Shown: in pieces, positions 6,442 to 15,185 of the stretch | How the letters are laid out: every line of letters begins with the position of its first letter | Position numbering within the stretch: the stretch's first letter is position 1 | Virus record (IMG/VR): IMGVR_UViG_3300037189_017940 | Span: 1 to 44,914 of that record | Length of the DNA: 44,914 bases | Source: a virus | Direction: 5' to 3' (one strand) | The notes under the pieces: generated by a model | The model's input: the letters and a program-made list of their open reading frames with translations, nothing else | What the model was told of the DNA's origin: nothing | The model's database searches: none | Translations under genes and position numbers: made by a program

Positions 6442-7951
6442 ACTTGAAACATTCAGAGGTAACCGTGAAATAATTCTTAAAGCCCGTCAAATGGGCTTTA
6501 CAACTTTCATAGCTGGAAGAATATTTGTAGACACTGCTAATGTTCCCAATACTCAATCAATGATGATTGCGCAGGATGAAACCAATGCTAAAAATCTATT
6601 TGCATTGGTAAAAAGATTTAACGATACTCTTCCACCCCACCTAAAAAGAAAAATAGGCACGGATTCTGCCACTAAACTTGAGTTTGAAGATATTAATTCA
6701 AGTTTTACTGTTGGATGGGCCGGATCTGCTAAAGTTGGTCGAGGAGGAACTTTAAATAATGTTCATCTATCTGAAGTTGCCTTTTATAATAATGCTGGAC
6801 CAGTTATTGCCGGTCTTTTGGAATCCGTACCTGAAGATGGTAATATTTTTCTTGAAAGCACTGCTAATGGCGTAGGTAATTATTATTTTGTAGAATACAA
6901 AGCTGCCGAAGAAGGAAATAGTATCTACTCAGCTAGATTTTTTCCTTGGTTTATAGAGCCCACTTATGCAAAGCCATTTGAAGAAGGTCAAATTTGGGAA
7001 CCCACTGATGACGAAAAAAAACTTTTAGAGTTTTATCCTGATTTGTCGCCCGAACAATTAAATTGGCGACGAAATAAAATACTTGCTCTTAGAAATAGTA
7101 AAAGAGACGGATCTTCAGAAGAAGGAGATTTCCCACAAGAGTACCCAATGAATGCCCAAGAAGCGTTTCTTACTAGTGGGCAGGGTTATTTTGACAATGG
7201 TTTTATAGATAAAGAGTTGGTTCCCGTAGCTTTAGATTCGGAGAAATTAACAATTGAAGTACCTAGAAAATATCCTGAACTATATTTGGAGACTAAACGA
7301 TCTAGAGTTTCTTTATCTATATTTTCTTTACCTGCTATCGGTCATAGATATTTGCTTTCTGCTGACCCTAGCGAAGGTTTAAATGATAAAGGTGACCCGG
7401 ACTCTTGTTCTACTGACGTTATTGATTCAGAAACAATGGAGCAAGTTGCTACATTACATGGAAGATGGGAACCATATGATTATGCAGTCTTAATTAGTCA
7501 ACTTGGTTACTGGTACAACTCCGCTTTAATTGCCGTAGAAAGAAATAATCATGGCCACTCAGTTTTAAATACGCTTATAAATGTAATAGGATACGATAAT
7601 ATTTATTATCATACTGATTACGAAGCAAAAGTAAGTAGCAGGGTAAGAAAACCAGGATTTCATACTAATGTTAAGACAAAAAGCATGGCATTAGCTGCTT
7701 TGTTTGAGATGTCTATGGACGGGTCTTTGATTATAAGACAAATAAAAACATTAGAAGAAATGAAAAACTATTCAAAACTTCCCGGTAATAAATTTGGAGC
7801 TATAATTGGTCATGATGACAGGGTTATGTCTATAGCAATAGCTTGCTATATTTTGAAAGATAAAGTAGCCATAAAAAAATATCTTTCAAAAGAAAAGCAA
7901 AAAGCCACAAAAATTAAGTTTAGAATTGGATCATCTAGGAGTTTTGTATGA
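6254..7951 (+). CDS. terL: Terminase large subunit
   Basis: 565 residues as drawn. The packaging ATPase has a Walker A-like KARQMGFTT (76-84), a Walker B-type segment ending HLSE (171-174) and an ES-T motif near 201-203 (coupling motif). The RNase H-like nuclease has D371 in ADPSEG, E429 in AVERNNHG and D521/D522 in HDDRV. It cuts concatemers and pumps DNA through the portal. ATG at 6254 has GAAGGA upstream but lies deep inside terS; an in-frame TTG at 6350 (LEDLKIRDKQ) is an alternative and still keeps the usual IIPFRLNSAQ start of the family. Confidence 0.95.
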   Translation: MNKRSSFTGTSTTLFAEAISQVLLPKQIQCITLEDLKIRDKQRNIIPFRLNSAQQLYLKKNPKLETFRGNREIILKARQMGFTTFIAGRIFVDTANVPNTQSMMIAQDETNAKNLFALVKRFNDTLPPHLKRKIGTDSATKLEFEDINSSFTVGWAGSAKVGRGGTLNNVHLSEVAFYNNAGPVIAGLLESVPEDGNIFLESTANGVGNYYFVEYKAAEEGNSIYSARFFPWFIEPTYAKPFEEGQIWEPTDDEKKLLEFYPDLSPEQLNWRRNKILALRNSKRDGSSEEGDFPQEYPMNAQEAFLTSGQGYFDNGFIDKELVPVALDSEKLTIEVPRKYPELYLETKRSRVSLSIFSLPAIGHRYLLSADPSEGLNDKGDPDSCSTDVIDSETMEQVATLHGRWEPYDYAVLISQLGYWYNSALIAVERNNHGHSVLNTLINVIGYDNIYYHTDYEAKVSSRVRKPGFHTNVKTKSMALAALFEMSMDGSLIIRQIKTLEEMKNYSKLPGNKFGAIIGHDDRVMSIAIACYILKDKVAIKKYLSKEKQKATKIKFRIGSSRSFV

Positions 7952-9534
7952 ACGTAATAAACACTAAACATCAACCATCCGGGTTAGTAGAGTATGTTAG
8001 CGCGGGAATGAACAGTCGTGCTTATTATAATTTAAATCCTTATCCTTATTATGCTTTTAAAGCTTGGAATACTGAAAAAATGGGACCATATCCCACTTGT
8101 CTCAGTATTGGTCAGCAAATAATTGATAGACCGGCTAAATGGCTATTTGGTAAACCTCCAGAAATGCAATTTAGAGAAGATCAAAAAGTAAATGAGTATT
8201 TACTTAAAGTTTGGAAACAAAATAATATGGATTCCAAACTTGTCAGCATTGCCGAACAAGGTGGACGAGATGGTGGAGTAGTTATTAAATTTACTTACGA
8301 TGCCAGCAAAGCTAAACAAGTAAAGCTACAGGTACTCTCCCCACTCACACAAGTTAGATTTTACTATGATCCTCATGATATAGATACACTCTTAATGGCC
8401 CGTATTCAATATGAATATTTTGATCCAGAAACGGGCAAATTTATGTGGTATCGTGAAGAATGGACTGAAGCAGAAGAAATCAGATATAAACCACAAGAAT
8501 CTCAAATGTTTGGAGCTGGGGCAAAAATTGATTATATGCCAGGAACTATTCCCATTTGGGAAAGTTTGGATAAAAAAGAATGGGAAATTGATAAACAAAT
8601 CAAGAATAATTTTGGAATCATACCAGTTGTTCATATTAAGAATCGAGAAACTTTTTCTCACTATGGTAAAGGAGATATATTTGGTCTTACCCATTTGCTG
8701 GACCGAATAAACCTATCTTACCATTTAATGGATCGTTCTAATCAGTTAGAAGTAGACCCCACTGTTATTTTTATTGATCTGGAACCTAAAGATGATGATT
8801 CTATGGATCATCCGGGAACACCCGGAACAACTTTAGATATGAAAACAGCTGATTCTGATGAAGCTCCCACTAAACAAGGTAGAGCTGAGATATTAGAATC
8901 AGGAAATAAAATACGAGAACATATTGCTAGTTATGCTTCCAATATGAAAAGTATGCTTTTTGATTCTACTGGGGCAGTTTTTCCTAGACAAGAGGACATA
9001 ACTAATAAAGGATCTTTAACCCAATCAGTTTTAATTCAAATGTATCAACCACTTTTAGAAGTGGTAGGTCAAAAAAAGATTCAATATGGAGAAAATGGAA
9101 TCTCCTTATTGATGAGAACTTTAACAATAGCTCTTGCTAATATAGGAGTTGTTGAGTTTAGTAAGTTTGCAAACAAAACTATTTCCGATTTGGAGTACAG
9201 CCTAACTTGGTACAGTCAATTTACGGCCAGTGCTGATGAAATGTTTAACAACTTTGATAGAATAGATAGAGAAGTTAAGGGAGGTTATATATCAGCTAAA
9301 GTAGCAGTTCAAAGAATATCGCAAATGGAAGAAATTCCCATTACAGAAGAAGAATTAACTGAAAGAGAAAAAGAGGTAAAAAATGCAATTGAGCGAGATA
9401 ATGAAACCAGTAAATCAAGAGAACCCGGAGGTTCACAAGACGGACAATCTTCCGATGGAGAAGGAAACAATAGAAAATCCAAATCTTCAAGACAACAACA
9501 AAGATCAGGGGGGACAGTTGGAGACAGAACATAA
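7948..9534 (+). CDS. Portal protein (SPP1 gp6-like)
   Basis: 528 residues, a usual portal length. It forms the dodecameric ring at the capsid vertex used for DNA entry and tail attachment. ATGA overlap couples it to terL. The N-terminal IGQQIIDRPAKWLFGKPP and the central HIKNRETFSHYGKGDIFG match the general pattern of SPP1-type portals, and the C-terminus is a low-complexity Gly/Ser/Gln tail (EPGGSQDGQSSDGEGNN). The last 152 bases are shared with the next gene in another frame. Confidence 0.92.
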   Translation: MNVINTKHQPSGLVEYVSAGMNSRAYYNLNPYPYYAFKAWNTEKMGPYPTCLSIGQQIIDRPAKWLFGKPPEMQFREDQKVNEYLLKVWKQNNMDSKLVSIAEQGGRDGGVVIKFTYDASKAKQVKLQVLSPLTQVRFYYDPHDIDTLLMARIQYEYFDPETGKFMWYREEWTEAEEIRYKPQESQMFGAGAKIDYMPGTIPIWESLDKKEWEIDKQIKNNFGIIPVVHIKNRETFSHYGKGDIFGLTHLLDRINLSYHLMDRSNQLEVDPTVIFIDLEPKDDDSMDHPGTPGTTLDMKTADSDEAPTKQGRAEILESGNKIREHIASYASNMKSMLFDSTGAVFPRQEDITNKGSLTQSVLIQMYQPLLEVVGQKKIQYGENGISLLMRTLTIALANIGVVEFSKFANKTISDLEYSLTWYSQFTASADEMFNNFDRIDREVKGGYISAKVAVQRISQMEEIPITEEELTEREKEVKNAIERDNETSKSREPGGSQDGQSSDGEGNNRKSKSSRQQQRSGGTVGDRT

Positions 9535-9841
9535 AGAACTTATAACACCAGAAATTCTTAAAAAACTAATTGACAATGCGCAAAAAACAAATAATTGTGC
9601 AGAAATTGTTAAAGATGAAGATACTGGAGAGCTAGTTTGGCAGGGAGATAAGAAAGCAATTGCCGTAATTGGTTATCCATATATAAATAGCACTAAAGAA
9701 AGAGATTCCATGAATATGCCAATAATTATCCCCCACTTTCCTGAAGGGATAGCAGATCAACTAAATCTGCTTAATATGGGATTTTATCCTGAATTTCATG
9801 GATTTGTAGTAGTAAGTGGAGAAAAATATGAACAAGAATAA
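9383..9841 (+). CDS. Hypothetical protein of the head operon, overlaps portal
   Basis: 152 residues, unrecognised. AAGAGGT, six bases before ATG 9383, supports the long form, although it overlaps the portal tail by 152 bases. Its first 50 residues (MEKETIENPNLQDNN and similar) are low-complexity and correspond to the portal's low-complexity tail, so the two may tolerate sharing DNA. The C-terminal half (residues about 55-150) looks folded. Position between portal and scaffold suggests a minor head or maturation role, not shown. ATG 9455 is a shorter alternative. Confidence 0.7.
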   Translation: MQLSEIMKPVNQENPEVHKTDNLPMEKETIENPNLQDNNKDQGGQLETEHKELITPEILKKLIDNAQKTNNCAEIVKDEDTGELVWQGDKKAIAVIGYPYINSTKERDSMNMPIIIPHFPEGIADQLNLLNMGFYPEFHGFVVVSGEKYEQE

Positions 9842-10388
9842 ATACTTGCCTATTGAAGAAGGACCAGATCCTTCTAACAATGACAATTCTGTTATTAAAG
9901 AAATGCGTGCTAAAATTGACGCTTCTAATGCAGAAAAAGAAGCCGCTATTAGGGAAAAAACAGCTTTAGAAGAGCGACTTAAAGAAATAGAAGCTAAAGA
10001 ACTTTCCGAAAAAGAACGTCTTTCCAGAGAAGTAGAAGATCTTAAAGGAGCTAAAGAACGAGAAGAGTCTGCTAAAAGTCACCTAGGTAAATACGAACAA
10101 TCAATCAAAGGTTTGTATGAAGAAACTCTAAACACATTTCCTGAAGACAAACGTGAAGCTGTTCGCACAATGACTTTTAATGAACAAGATATTCTTGACT
10201 CTTTAAATCGAATTAAAGCAGCAGCAAAAGTAATTACGCCAGTTACCTCTCAAGGAAACGTAACAAATCCCGGAGCTCCACCTCCATCCTTGCCAAATAA
10301 CAAAGATGATAAAAATACCCCGCCTCCCCCACCAACAGATATAAAAGCATATCGAAATATTGGATGGGGAGCAGTATTAAGTAAGTAA
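9828..10388 (+). CDS. Capsid scaffolding protein
   Basis: 186 residues from ATG 9828; GGAG lies six bases upstream, so I prefer this to the GTG at 9816. Residues about 20-100 form a charged coiled coil (KEAAIREKTALEERLKEIEA and onward), followed by a Pro-rich segment (APPPSLPNN, TPPPPPTD) and a short C-terminal tail. This matches scaffold proteins that guide procapsid assembly and bind capsid through the C-terminus. It overlaps the previous gene by 14 bases and precedes the major capsid gene. No protease domain is seen. Confidence 0.88.
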   Translation: MNKNKYLPIEEGPDPSNNDNSVIKEMRAKIDASNAEKEAAIREKTALEERLKEIEAKELSEKERLSREVEDLKGAKEREESAKSHLGKYEQSIKGLYEETLNTFPEDKREAVRTMTFNEQDILDSLNRIKAAAKVITPVTSQGNVTNPGAPPPSLPNNKDDKNTPPPPPTDIKAYRNIGWGAVLSK

Positions 10389-10401
10389 AATATACAAGAA
10401 T

Positions 10402-10430
10402 GGGACCAATCTCGTAATAGGATTGGTCCC
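10402..10430 (+). other. 10-bp hairpin upstream of the capsid gene
   Basis: GGGACCAATC (10402-10411) pairs perfectly with GATTGGTCCC (10421-10430). There is no T run. It may mark RNA processing or stabilise the capsid mRNA, which must be made in excess over scaffold. AAGGAG for the capsid gene follows 16 bases later. Confidence 0.75.
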
Positions 10431-10463
10431 AAGCTGCACTTGGAGTAAGGAGAAAATAAAAAT

Positions 10464-11483
10464 ATGGCTGCTGCCGATGTAAATGCAATCTCACTAAGTG
10501 AATATGGGGTCATGTCTAATGTCCCACTAGTTAAGAAAATAGTAACTTCTCTTCTTTTTAACGGAATTGTTCTTGCGGATATTCCTTTGATTACTGATCC
10601 TACTTTGGTTCAGCAGGGTGTTCGTTGGATGGATAATCTTCCCAACGTTAACTGGGCAAAACTAAATGAAGGTACTACTGTTACTAAAGGTAAGCCCACT
10701 GCTTATGCAGAACAGGCATGGCTTTTGCGTAACTCCATAGATGTTGATTATAAGCTAATTGAAGATCGAAATCAAATTGTTGATCCTCGTGCGGCAAGTT
10801 TGGAAGCATATTGGAGTTCTGTAGCTTATAACTTTAATGACTACTTTATCAATAATGACCACCTTAGTGGTGATGAAGATAGCTTTATTGGTTTGCGTAC
10901 TCGAATAGATAATCCTGCTACGTATAAACTTGCTACGGATATAAAGATTGATGCTGGCGGTGTAGATATGTCTCAAGCGGGCATGACTACTGCTACCGCT
11001 AATAACATGATTGAATATATTCAAACTCTTCTTTCTTATCTTGGACGAGAAGAAGGCGATGGCGTATGTCTTTATATGAATGATCAAATGAAGCGTCGTC
11101 TGGAGCGGGCAGTACGTTTGCTAGGTGCTGGTGCTGGTTGGAATATTACTAAAGATGCTTATGATCGTTCTCTAACTTATTATAAGGGAGCGCGAATTAT
11201 TGATATTGGACGTAAAGCTGATCAATCTACCCGTATTATTACTAATACGGAAACTGCCGCAGGTTTGCCGGGTGCTAGTAACTTTTCTAGTATCTATGGT
11301 GTTGTTTACGGTGAAGATCGTCTTATTGGTTGGCAATTTGCTCCTATGGAAAAATCTGTTAAAGATCTTGGAGCTATTGGTAATGATGGTACGATTTCCC
11401 GAATTAGCGTAGATTACGCTGTAGGACTTCTTCCACAACACTCTCGATGCATGGGACGAATCTTTAACATTAAGATGAACTAA
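10464..11483 (+). CDS. Major capsid protein, HK97-type fold
   Basis: 339 residues, typical of HK97-fold capsid proteins without a cleaved delta domain. Order in the operon (scaffold, capsid, small decoration) and features such as VRWMDNLPNVNWAKLNEGT, IDVDYKLIEDRNQI and the late VYGEDRLIGWQFAP support the call. Codon use is slightly richer in GCT, CGT and ACT than in its neighbours, as expected for the most abundant protein. AAGGAG lies 12 bases before the ATG. Confidence 0.93.
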   Translation: MAAADVNAISLSEYGVMSNVPLVKKIVTSLLFNGIVLADIPLITDPTLVQQGVRWMDNLPNVNWAKLNEGTTVTKGKPTAYAEQAWLLRNSIDVDYKLIEDRNQIVDPRAASLEAYWSSVAYNFNDYFINNDHLSGDEDSFIGLRTRIDNPATYKLATDIKIDAGGVDMSQAGMTTATANNMIEYIQTLLSYLGREEGDGVCLYMNDQMKRRLERAVRLLGAGAGWNITKDAYDRSLTYYKGARIIDIGRKADQSTRIITNTETAAGLPGASNFSSIYGVVYGEDRLIGWQFAPMEKSVKDLGAIGNDGTISRISVDYAVGLLPQHSRCMGRIFNIKMN

Positions 11484-11484
11484 T

Positions 11485-11856
11485 ATGGTTGACGTTAATT
11501 TTACCCTACAAACACAAACTACGCAAACTGCGTCATTCAATAGTGCCGGTGTTGATTTAAAAACAGGAACTCAGCGTGCCGGTTTTACCGCTCGTTTTGT
11601 TGTAAGTAGTTACGCAAGCGTATCTACTGCTGGAACTGTTTTTACTTTTAAAATCCAGGCATCTAGTGATAATACTACGTTCTTTGATATTGCGGCCGCA
11701 CCTCCTATTACTGGAACTACTGCCGCACAGCAAATAGAACAATTCGTAACTTTCTCAACTACTTTTAGGTATGTCCGGGCCGCAGTTGTATTTTCCTCAA
11801 ATGCAGGTGTTCCGGCTATTGCTTATAAAGTAGAACCAGGACTGTCGTTCCCGTAA
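11485..11856 (+). CDS. Small beta-rich head protein, probable decoration protein
   Basis: 123 residues rich in Thr, Ser, Ala and Val with alternating strands (FTFKIQASSDNTTFFDI, FRYVRAAVVFSS). No membrane segment. It starts one base after the capsid stop. Small beta proteins in this position often decorate or cement the capsid; function here is inferred from position and composition only. Confidence 0.7.
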   Translation: MVDVNFTLQTQTTQTASFNSAGVDLKTGTQRAGFTARFVVSSYASVSTAGTVFTFKIQASSDNTTFFDIAAAPPITGTTAAQQIEQFVTFSTTFRYVRAAVVFSSNAGVPAIAYKVEPGLSFP

Positions 11857-11956
11857 GAACCCATTGCCTAAATAGCAAGTGAATGTTGGTCATTCATTCA
11901 TACTGAAAAGTTGGGTTCTTTCTATAAGCCAATAACTAATTTAGTTATTGGCTTAT
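11855..11956 (+). terminator. Nested hairpins between capsid and glycosyltransferase genes
   Basis: Outer arms AAGAACCCA (11855-11863) and TGGGTTCTT (11912-11920) enclose an inner TGAATG/CATTCA hairpin (11880-11896). A near-perfect 33-bp palindrome follows, ATAAGCCAATAACTAA (11924-11939) with TTAGTTATTGGCTTAT (11941-11956). It probably terminates or attenuates most transcription after the capsid genes, giving more capsid than downstream protein. The outer stem overlaps the stop of the decoration gene. Confidence 0.75.
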
Positions 11957-11979
11957 ATTTATGAGGAGAGCATTAACTA

Positions 11980-13239
11980 ATGACCATTTCTATAAGCCCC
12001 GCTCAAATGAACGATCCTCTATTTGCATCTCAATATGAATCGCAAATAGACCAAGCAATTTTATCTACACCTGAGAATCCGGATTTATACATACTTAAAT
12101 CTGTGTGTCTGCTTCACGCAGGTAAGTACGAAGAAGCATTGAAATATGCTAAAAAAGGTGTTGGAGCAGATCCTAATAACTTAACAAGCTATGTAACTTT
12201 AGCATCTTGTTATCATCATTTAGGAGAATTAGAAGAAGAGTATAATACATATGCATATGCATATAACAAATGTAACCATATTCCTTCTATTAACTGGAAT
12301 TTTTCTCATGTACTTCTTCGCAGAGGTAGCGATCAATTAGGGTGGACTCTTTATGATTGGAGAAAAGTCCATCTCCCTAATCATACTAGATTTAGACAGC
12401 CTGACATAACTCAAACGTTACTAAAAGGCGGAACTTTATTTGTTCATGCTGAGCAGGGTCTAGGAGATCAGATACAATTTTTAAGATACATTCCCACTCT
12501 AAAAAAGTATTTTGATAAAATTATTTATGAATCTTCTCCTGAACTATATCATTTGGTCAGTGATAATGCAGATAGCCTTGGTATAGATTACGTAATTTGT
12601 AGATCAAAAGATTTTTCTGTCAACGTAAAATTTGATCATCATTGTTCAGTAATGGACATACCTTTGTACTTTGTAAAAGTCTCTGTTTACCCAGAAGATT
12701 TTAAAGAAAATATGTATGGTAGCCTACCAAACTGGATAAAAGAAATTAGAAAATCTGTGATTGAAGAATGGGATAAGTCCCTTTTTTCTAATTTTAAAAG
12801 CTCAAATCAGAAAACTGTTGGGTTAAACTGGAGAGGATCTCCTAATCACCCCAACGATAAAAATAGATCTATACCCCATCCAGATATATTTAAACCGTTA
12901 TCTGATAATGTTTTAATATCTTTGGATCTTGGGGAGCCAGTTAAAACAGATTACATGCTATACAATGTTAGAGACGGACTTCCAAATGTTGCTTATACTG
13001 CGGCTTTCATTAAAAACCTAGACGTAGTAGTTACTGTAGATAGTATGATAGCCCACCTAGCTGGATCTATGGGTAAGAAATGTATAATGATGTTACCCCA
13101 TTTAAGCGAATGGAGATGGGGACTAAATGACACAATTACCCCACTTTATTCGTCTATAACTATGGTAAGACAGGGGCCAGACCGAAAATGGGAACCCGTA
13201 GTAGATAAAGTAAAAGAGATAATTCATCATGAAATATAA
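11980..13239 (+). CDS. TPR-domain glycosyltransferase (GT-B, GT9/TPR type)
   Basis: 419 residues. Residues about 28-100 form two TPR-like repeats (LYILKSVCLLHAGKYEEALK, then the PNNLTSYVTLASCYHHLGEL block). The catalytic part has HAEQGLGDQIQFLRY (156-170), GLNWRGSPNHPNDKNRSIP (281-299) and VTVDSMIAHLAGSMGKK (351-367) followed by LPHLSEWRWG. These are the hallmark blocks of bacterial TPR proteins with a heptosyltransferase-like fold, which use nucleotide sugars. AGGAG lies 10 bases upstream. Its place inside the head operon suggests it glycosylates virion protein, or alters host surface sugars; substrate is unknown. Confidence 0.88.
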   Translation: MTISISPAQMNDPLFASQYESQIDQAILSTPENPDLYILKSVCLLHAGKYEEALKYAKKGVGADPNNLTSYVTLASCYHHLGELEEEYNTYAYAYNKCNHIPSINWNFSHVLLRRGSDQLGWTLYDWRKVHLPNHTRFRQPDITQTLLKGGTLFVHAEQGLGDQIQFLRYIPTLKKYFDKIIYESSPELYHLVSDNADSLGIDYVICRSKDFSVNVKFDHHCSVMDIPLYFVKVSVYPEDFKENMYGSLPNWIKEIRKSVIEEWDKSLFSNFKSSNQKTVGLNWRGSPNHPNDKNRSIPHPDIFKPLSDNVLISLDLGEPVKTDYMLYNVRDGLPNVAYTAAFIKNLDVVVTVDSMIAHLAGSMGKKCIMMLPHLSEWRWGLNDTITPLYSSITMVRQGPDRKWEPVVDKVKEIIHHEI

Positions 13240-13429
13240 CATTCTTTTGACCGGGGCTATGTGTGGATTCCTTGGGGCTGTATGTATAGATTTAGATGCA
13301 TGGAAACGAGCGCCAAAAGATTCAAAATTTGAATGGGACTTGGCAATTAAACGATGGATCGCTGGTGCAGTAATTGGTGTTACTGCGGCTCTTTCCCATG
13401 AGTTTAGTGTTCCTATACCTACTCCTTAA
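13229..13429 (+). CDS. Small membrane protein with two hydrophobic helices, holin candidate
   Basis: 66 residues. Two hydrophobic segments (ILLTGAMCGFLGAVCI at about 5-20 and WIAGAVIGVTAALS at about 43-56) flank a charged loop DAWKRAPKDSKFEWD. It overlaps the glycosyltransferase gene by 11 bases. Small two-helix proteins may be holins, but this one is inside the head-tail genes rather than in a lysis cassette, so the role is open. Confidence 0.7.
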   Translation: MKYNILLTGAMCGFLGAVCIDLDAWKRAPKDSKFEWDLAIKRWIAGAVIGVTAALSHEFSVPIPTP

Positions 13430-13431
13430 TT

Positions 13432-14103
13432 ATGTCTACAACCTGGCCCACTAGAACGGAAGTAAAAAACTTAGTCTCAGCAATGGGAGTAAGTATTCCT
13501 GCTCGGGTCACGGATGCTACAATAGATCTTTTTATAGCTGCCGCATCTGCCAATTTTGTACAGCATACAAAAAGAACTTGGATACCCACTACCGAAGTAA
13601 GAACCTTTAACGGTAGTGGGACTGGTATGTTAGAAATAGACGATTACATATCTATTTCTACTGTAACTTTCATAGGTAACCCCACTGTAACAGCTCTGCC
13701 TATTGATCACTTTCACGAAGTAAGCGTAGCTAATTATCCTAAAAATAGAATACAAATCTATCAAGGCGGGGCTCTTTCTTTTAACAATCAATGGATTACT
13801 GCTTTTCCATCTGGAAGAAGTAACATAGAAATTAATGCTAACTGGGGTTATGGGGCAAGTATTCCAGCAGATGTTTGGCTATGCGTAGCATATCAATCTG
13901 TCGCAATGATTGTTAATTTCACTCAGTTTGACATTGACGGCTACCTGATTAAATTTTCTGAAGCAGATGTTACTGAAGTAAGAAATAGGTACGATCCTTT
14001 TCAATTTTTTACTAAGGGAGCTTTGTCTTATAAAGAAACTGTAAAACTTTACAAATTACCCAGTTCTCGATACACTCGGCGCCAAGCTAAGATATTAATT
14101 TAA
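13432..14103 (+). CDS. Head-tail connector (adaptor, gp6-like)
   Basis: 223 residues. It begins with a helical domain (WPTRTEVKNLVSAMGVSIPA..DLFIAAASANFVQH) as in gp6/gp15-type adaptors that bind beneath the portal, then a beta-rich middle (about 55-140) longer than in minimal adaptors. Position after the capsid block and before the stopper gene supports the role. It starts two bases after the previous stop without a clear ribosome site, so coupling is likely. Confidence 0.75.
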   Translation: MSTTWPTRTEVKNLVSAMGVSIPARVTDATIDLFIAAASANFVQHTKRTWIPTTEVRTFNGSGTGMLEIDDYISISTVTFIGNPTVTALPIDHFHEVSVANYPKNRIQIYQGGALSFNNQWITAFPSGRSNIEINANWGYGASIPADVWLCVAYQSVAMIVNFTQFDIDGYLIKFSEADVTEVRNRYDPFQFFTKGALSYKETVKLYKLPSSRYTRRQAKILI

Positions 14104-14104
14104 A

Positions 14105-14515
14105 ATGGCTTTAAACAGTAGGCAGCTAAGACTTTACACCGATACTTGTGATTTGTATCGTCCTGCTCCCCTGTCTGATGCTAGGCTTGGAAGAGATATT
14201 AACCCATTAAGTCATCTTCAAACTCCTGCTTATACCGGTGTTAAATATTTTCATGAATCTCGTCCAGAGATAGAACACGGCAAGTTTTTTGGGAAAATAA
14301 ATAGAGAAGACACTGTGTCTCTAATTGATGCTATTCATATGGACGTAGCCCAAGAAGCTGGCGTTAACTGGCATTTAGTTAACACTAATCCAGAAAGTCC
14401 TTACTATAATCAAACCTTTATACTTACTGGCGATGAAATGACTAAAAATCATAGAGCCAATAAAAAAGTATACTTTGCTAAACGAGTAATAGAAGGTCTT
14501 TATGTCTCTGGTTAA
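14105..14515 (+). CDS. Head closure (stopper) protein
   Basis: 136 residues, beta-rich with the layout of SPP1 gp16/HK97-type stoppers: an N-terminal strand region with LYTDTCDLYRPAP, then a central DTVSLIDAIHMDVAQ and a C-terminal strand that ends RVIEGLYVSG. These proteins close the portal channel after packaging. Assignment rests on gene order and size as much as on sequence. Confidence 0.65.
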   Translation: MALNSRQLRLYTDTCDLYRPAPLSDARLGRDINPLSHLQTPAYTGVKYFHESRPEIEHGKFFGKINREDTVSLIDAIHMDVAQEAGVNWHLVNTNPESPYYNQTFILTGDEMTKNHRANKKVYFAKRVIEGLYVSG

Positions 14516-15185
14516 TCTGGTATTTGAAGAAGTTAAAGAAGTAATAGCTTCCGCTCTAGGCTATACAGATCAAACTAGAATTATAGCCGAAGCCACTAAA
14601 TTAATTAGGTTTGATTGGAGAAGTCTTGTATCTTTATGGGATAGAGGTGGAGATGGTATAAATCCCCCTTATGTTGTTGTTAGGCCACTTCCTACCATGG
14701 AAGCTTATTTTGGATTGGCAGCCGATTGTTGGTATCAACCTTTTGAAATTTATTACATAGACTCTGAAAGAAACAGAGCCTCAGCAACGGCCACCACTGG
14801 AGCTTCTTATGCAAACCCAATCACAGTCACCAACACTAATAATATGTTTGTTGGTCAAGAAATCTGGTTTGATAGCACCTCTCCTCAAGTATTGACAACT
14901 ATAGAATCAATACTTTCTCCCACTAGTATAAAAGCGGCATCCGCAATACCGTCAAATATAACTGGAACTATAGTATCTGATGTAACGTCTGATGTGGCGT
15001 TTAAAACAGAAAAAATAAAATTAGCGTTTACTAGGGGCGGTTCTTTTACCAACTTTCAAGTAATGGAAGATCCTGGTTTATTTATATCAGATCTGAATCC
15101 GGCTAATGATTATTTTCTTTCTGGAAACTACGGAGTTTATGCCGCAAGCGCAACTGTAAATTTGTTAGTGGGAAGGATAATTTAA
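14502..15185 (+). CDS. Tail terminator / tail completion protein with inserted beta domain
   Basis: 227 residues. The N-terminus (LVNLVFEEVKEVIASALG) and the strand PPYVVVRPLP fit tail terminators. An insertion around residues 90-160 is Ser/Thr/Ala-rich (ASATATTGASYANPITVTN) and resembles a small beta domain like those found in fibres. GAAGG lies 5 bases before the ATG; the start overlaps the stopper gene by 14 bases. Gene order stopper - terminator - tube supports the call. Confidence 0.65.
   Translation: MSLVNLVFEEVKEVIASALGYTDQTRIIAEATKLIRFDWRSLVSLWDRGGDGINPPYVVVRPLPTMEAYFGLAADCWYQPFEIYYIDSERNRASATATTGASYANPITVTNTNNMFVGQEIWFDSTSPQVLTTIESILSPTSIKAASAIPSNITGTIVSDVTSDVAFKTEKIKLAFTRGGSFTNFQVMEDPGLFISDLNPANDYFLSGNYGVYAASATVNLLVGRII

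Noticed and set aside
8392-8710. Open frames of about 100 residues on both strands within the portal gene
   Set aside because: Out-of-frame shadows of a clear portal gene with no independent signals.
10243-10513. Two overlapping leftward open frames opposite the scaffold-capsid gap
   Set aside because: Antisense shadows of the Pro-rich scaffold tail and capsid start; no ribosome site.
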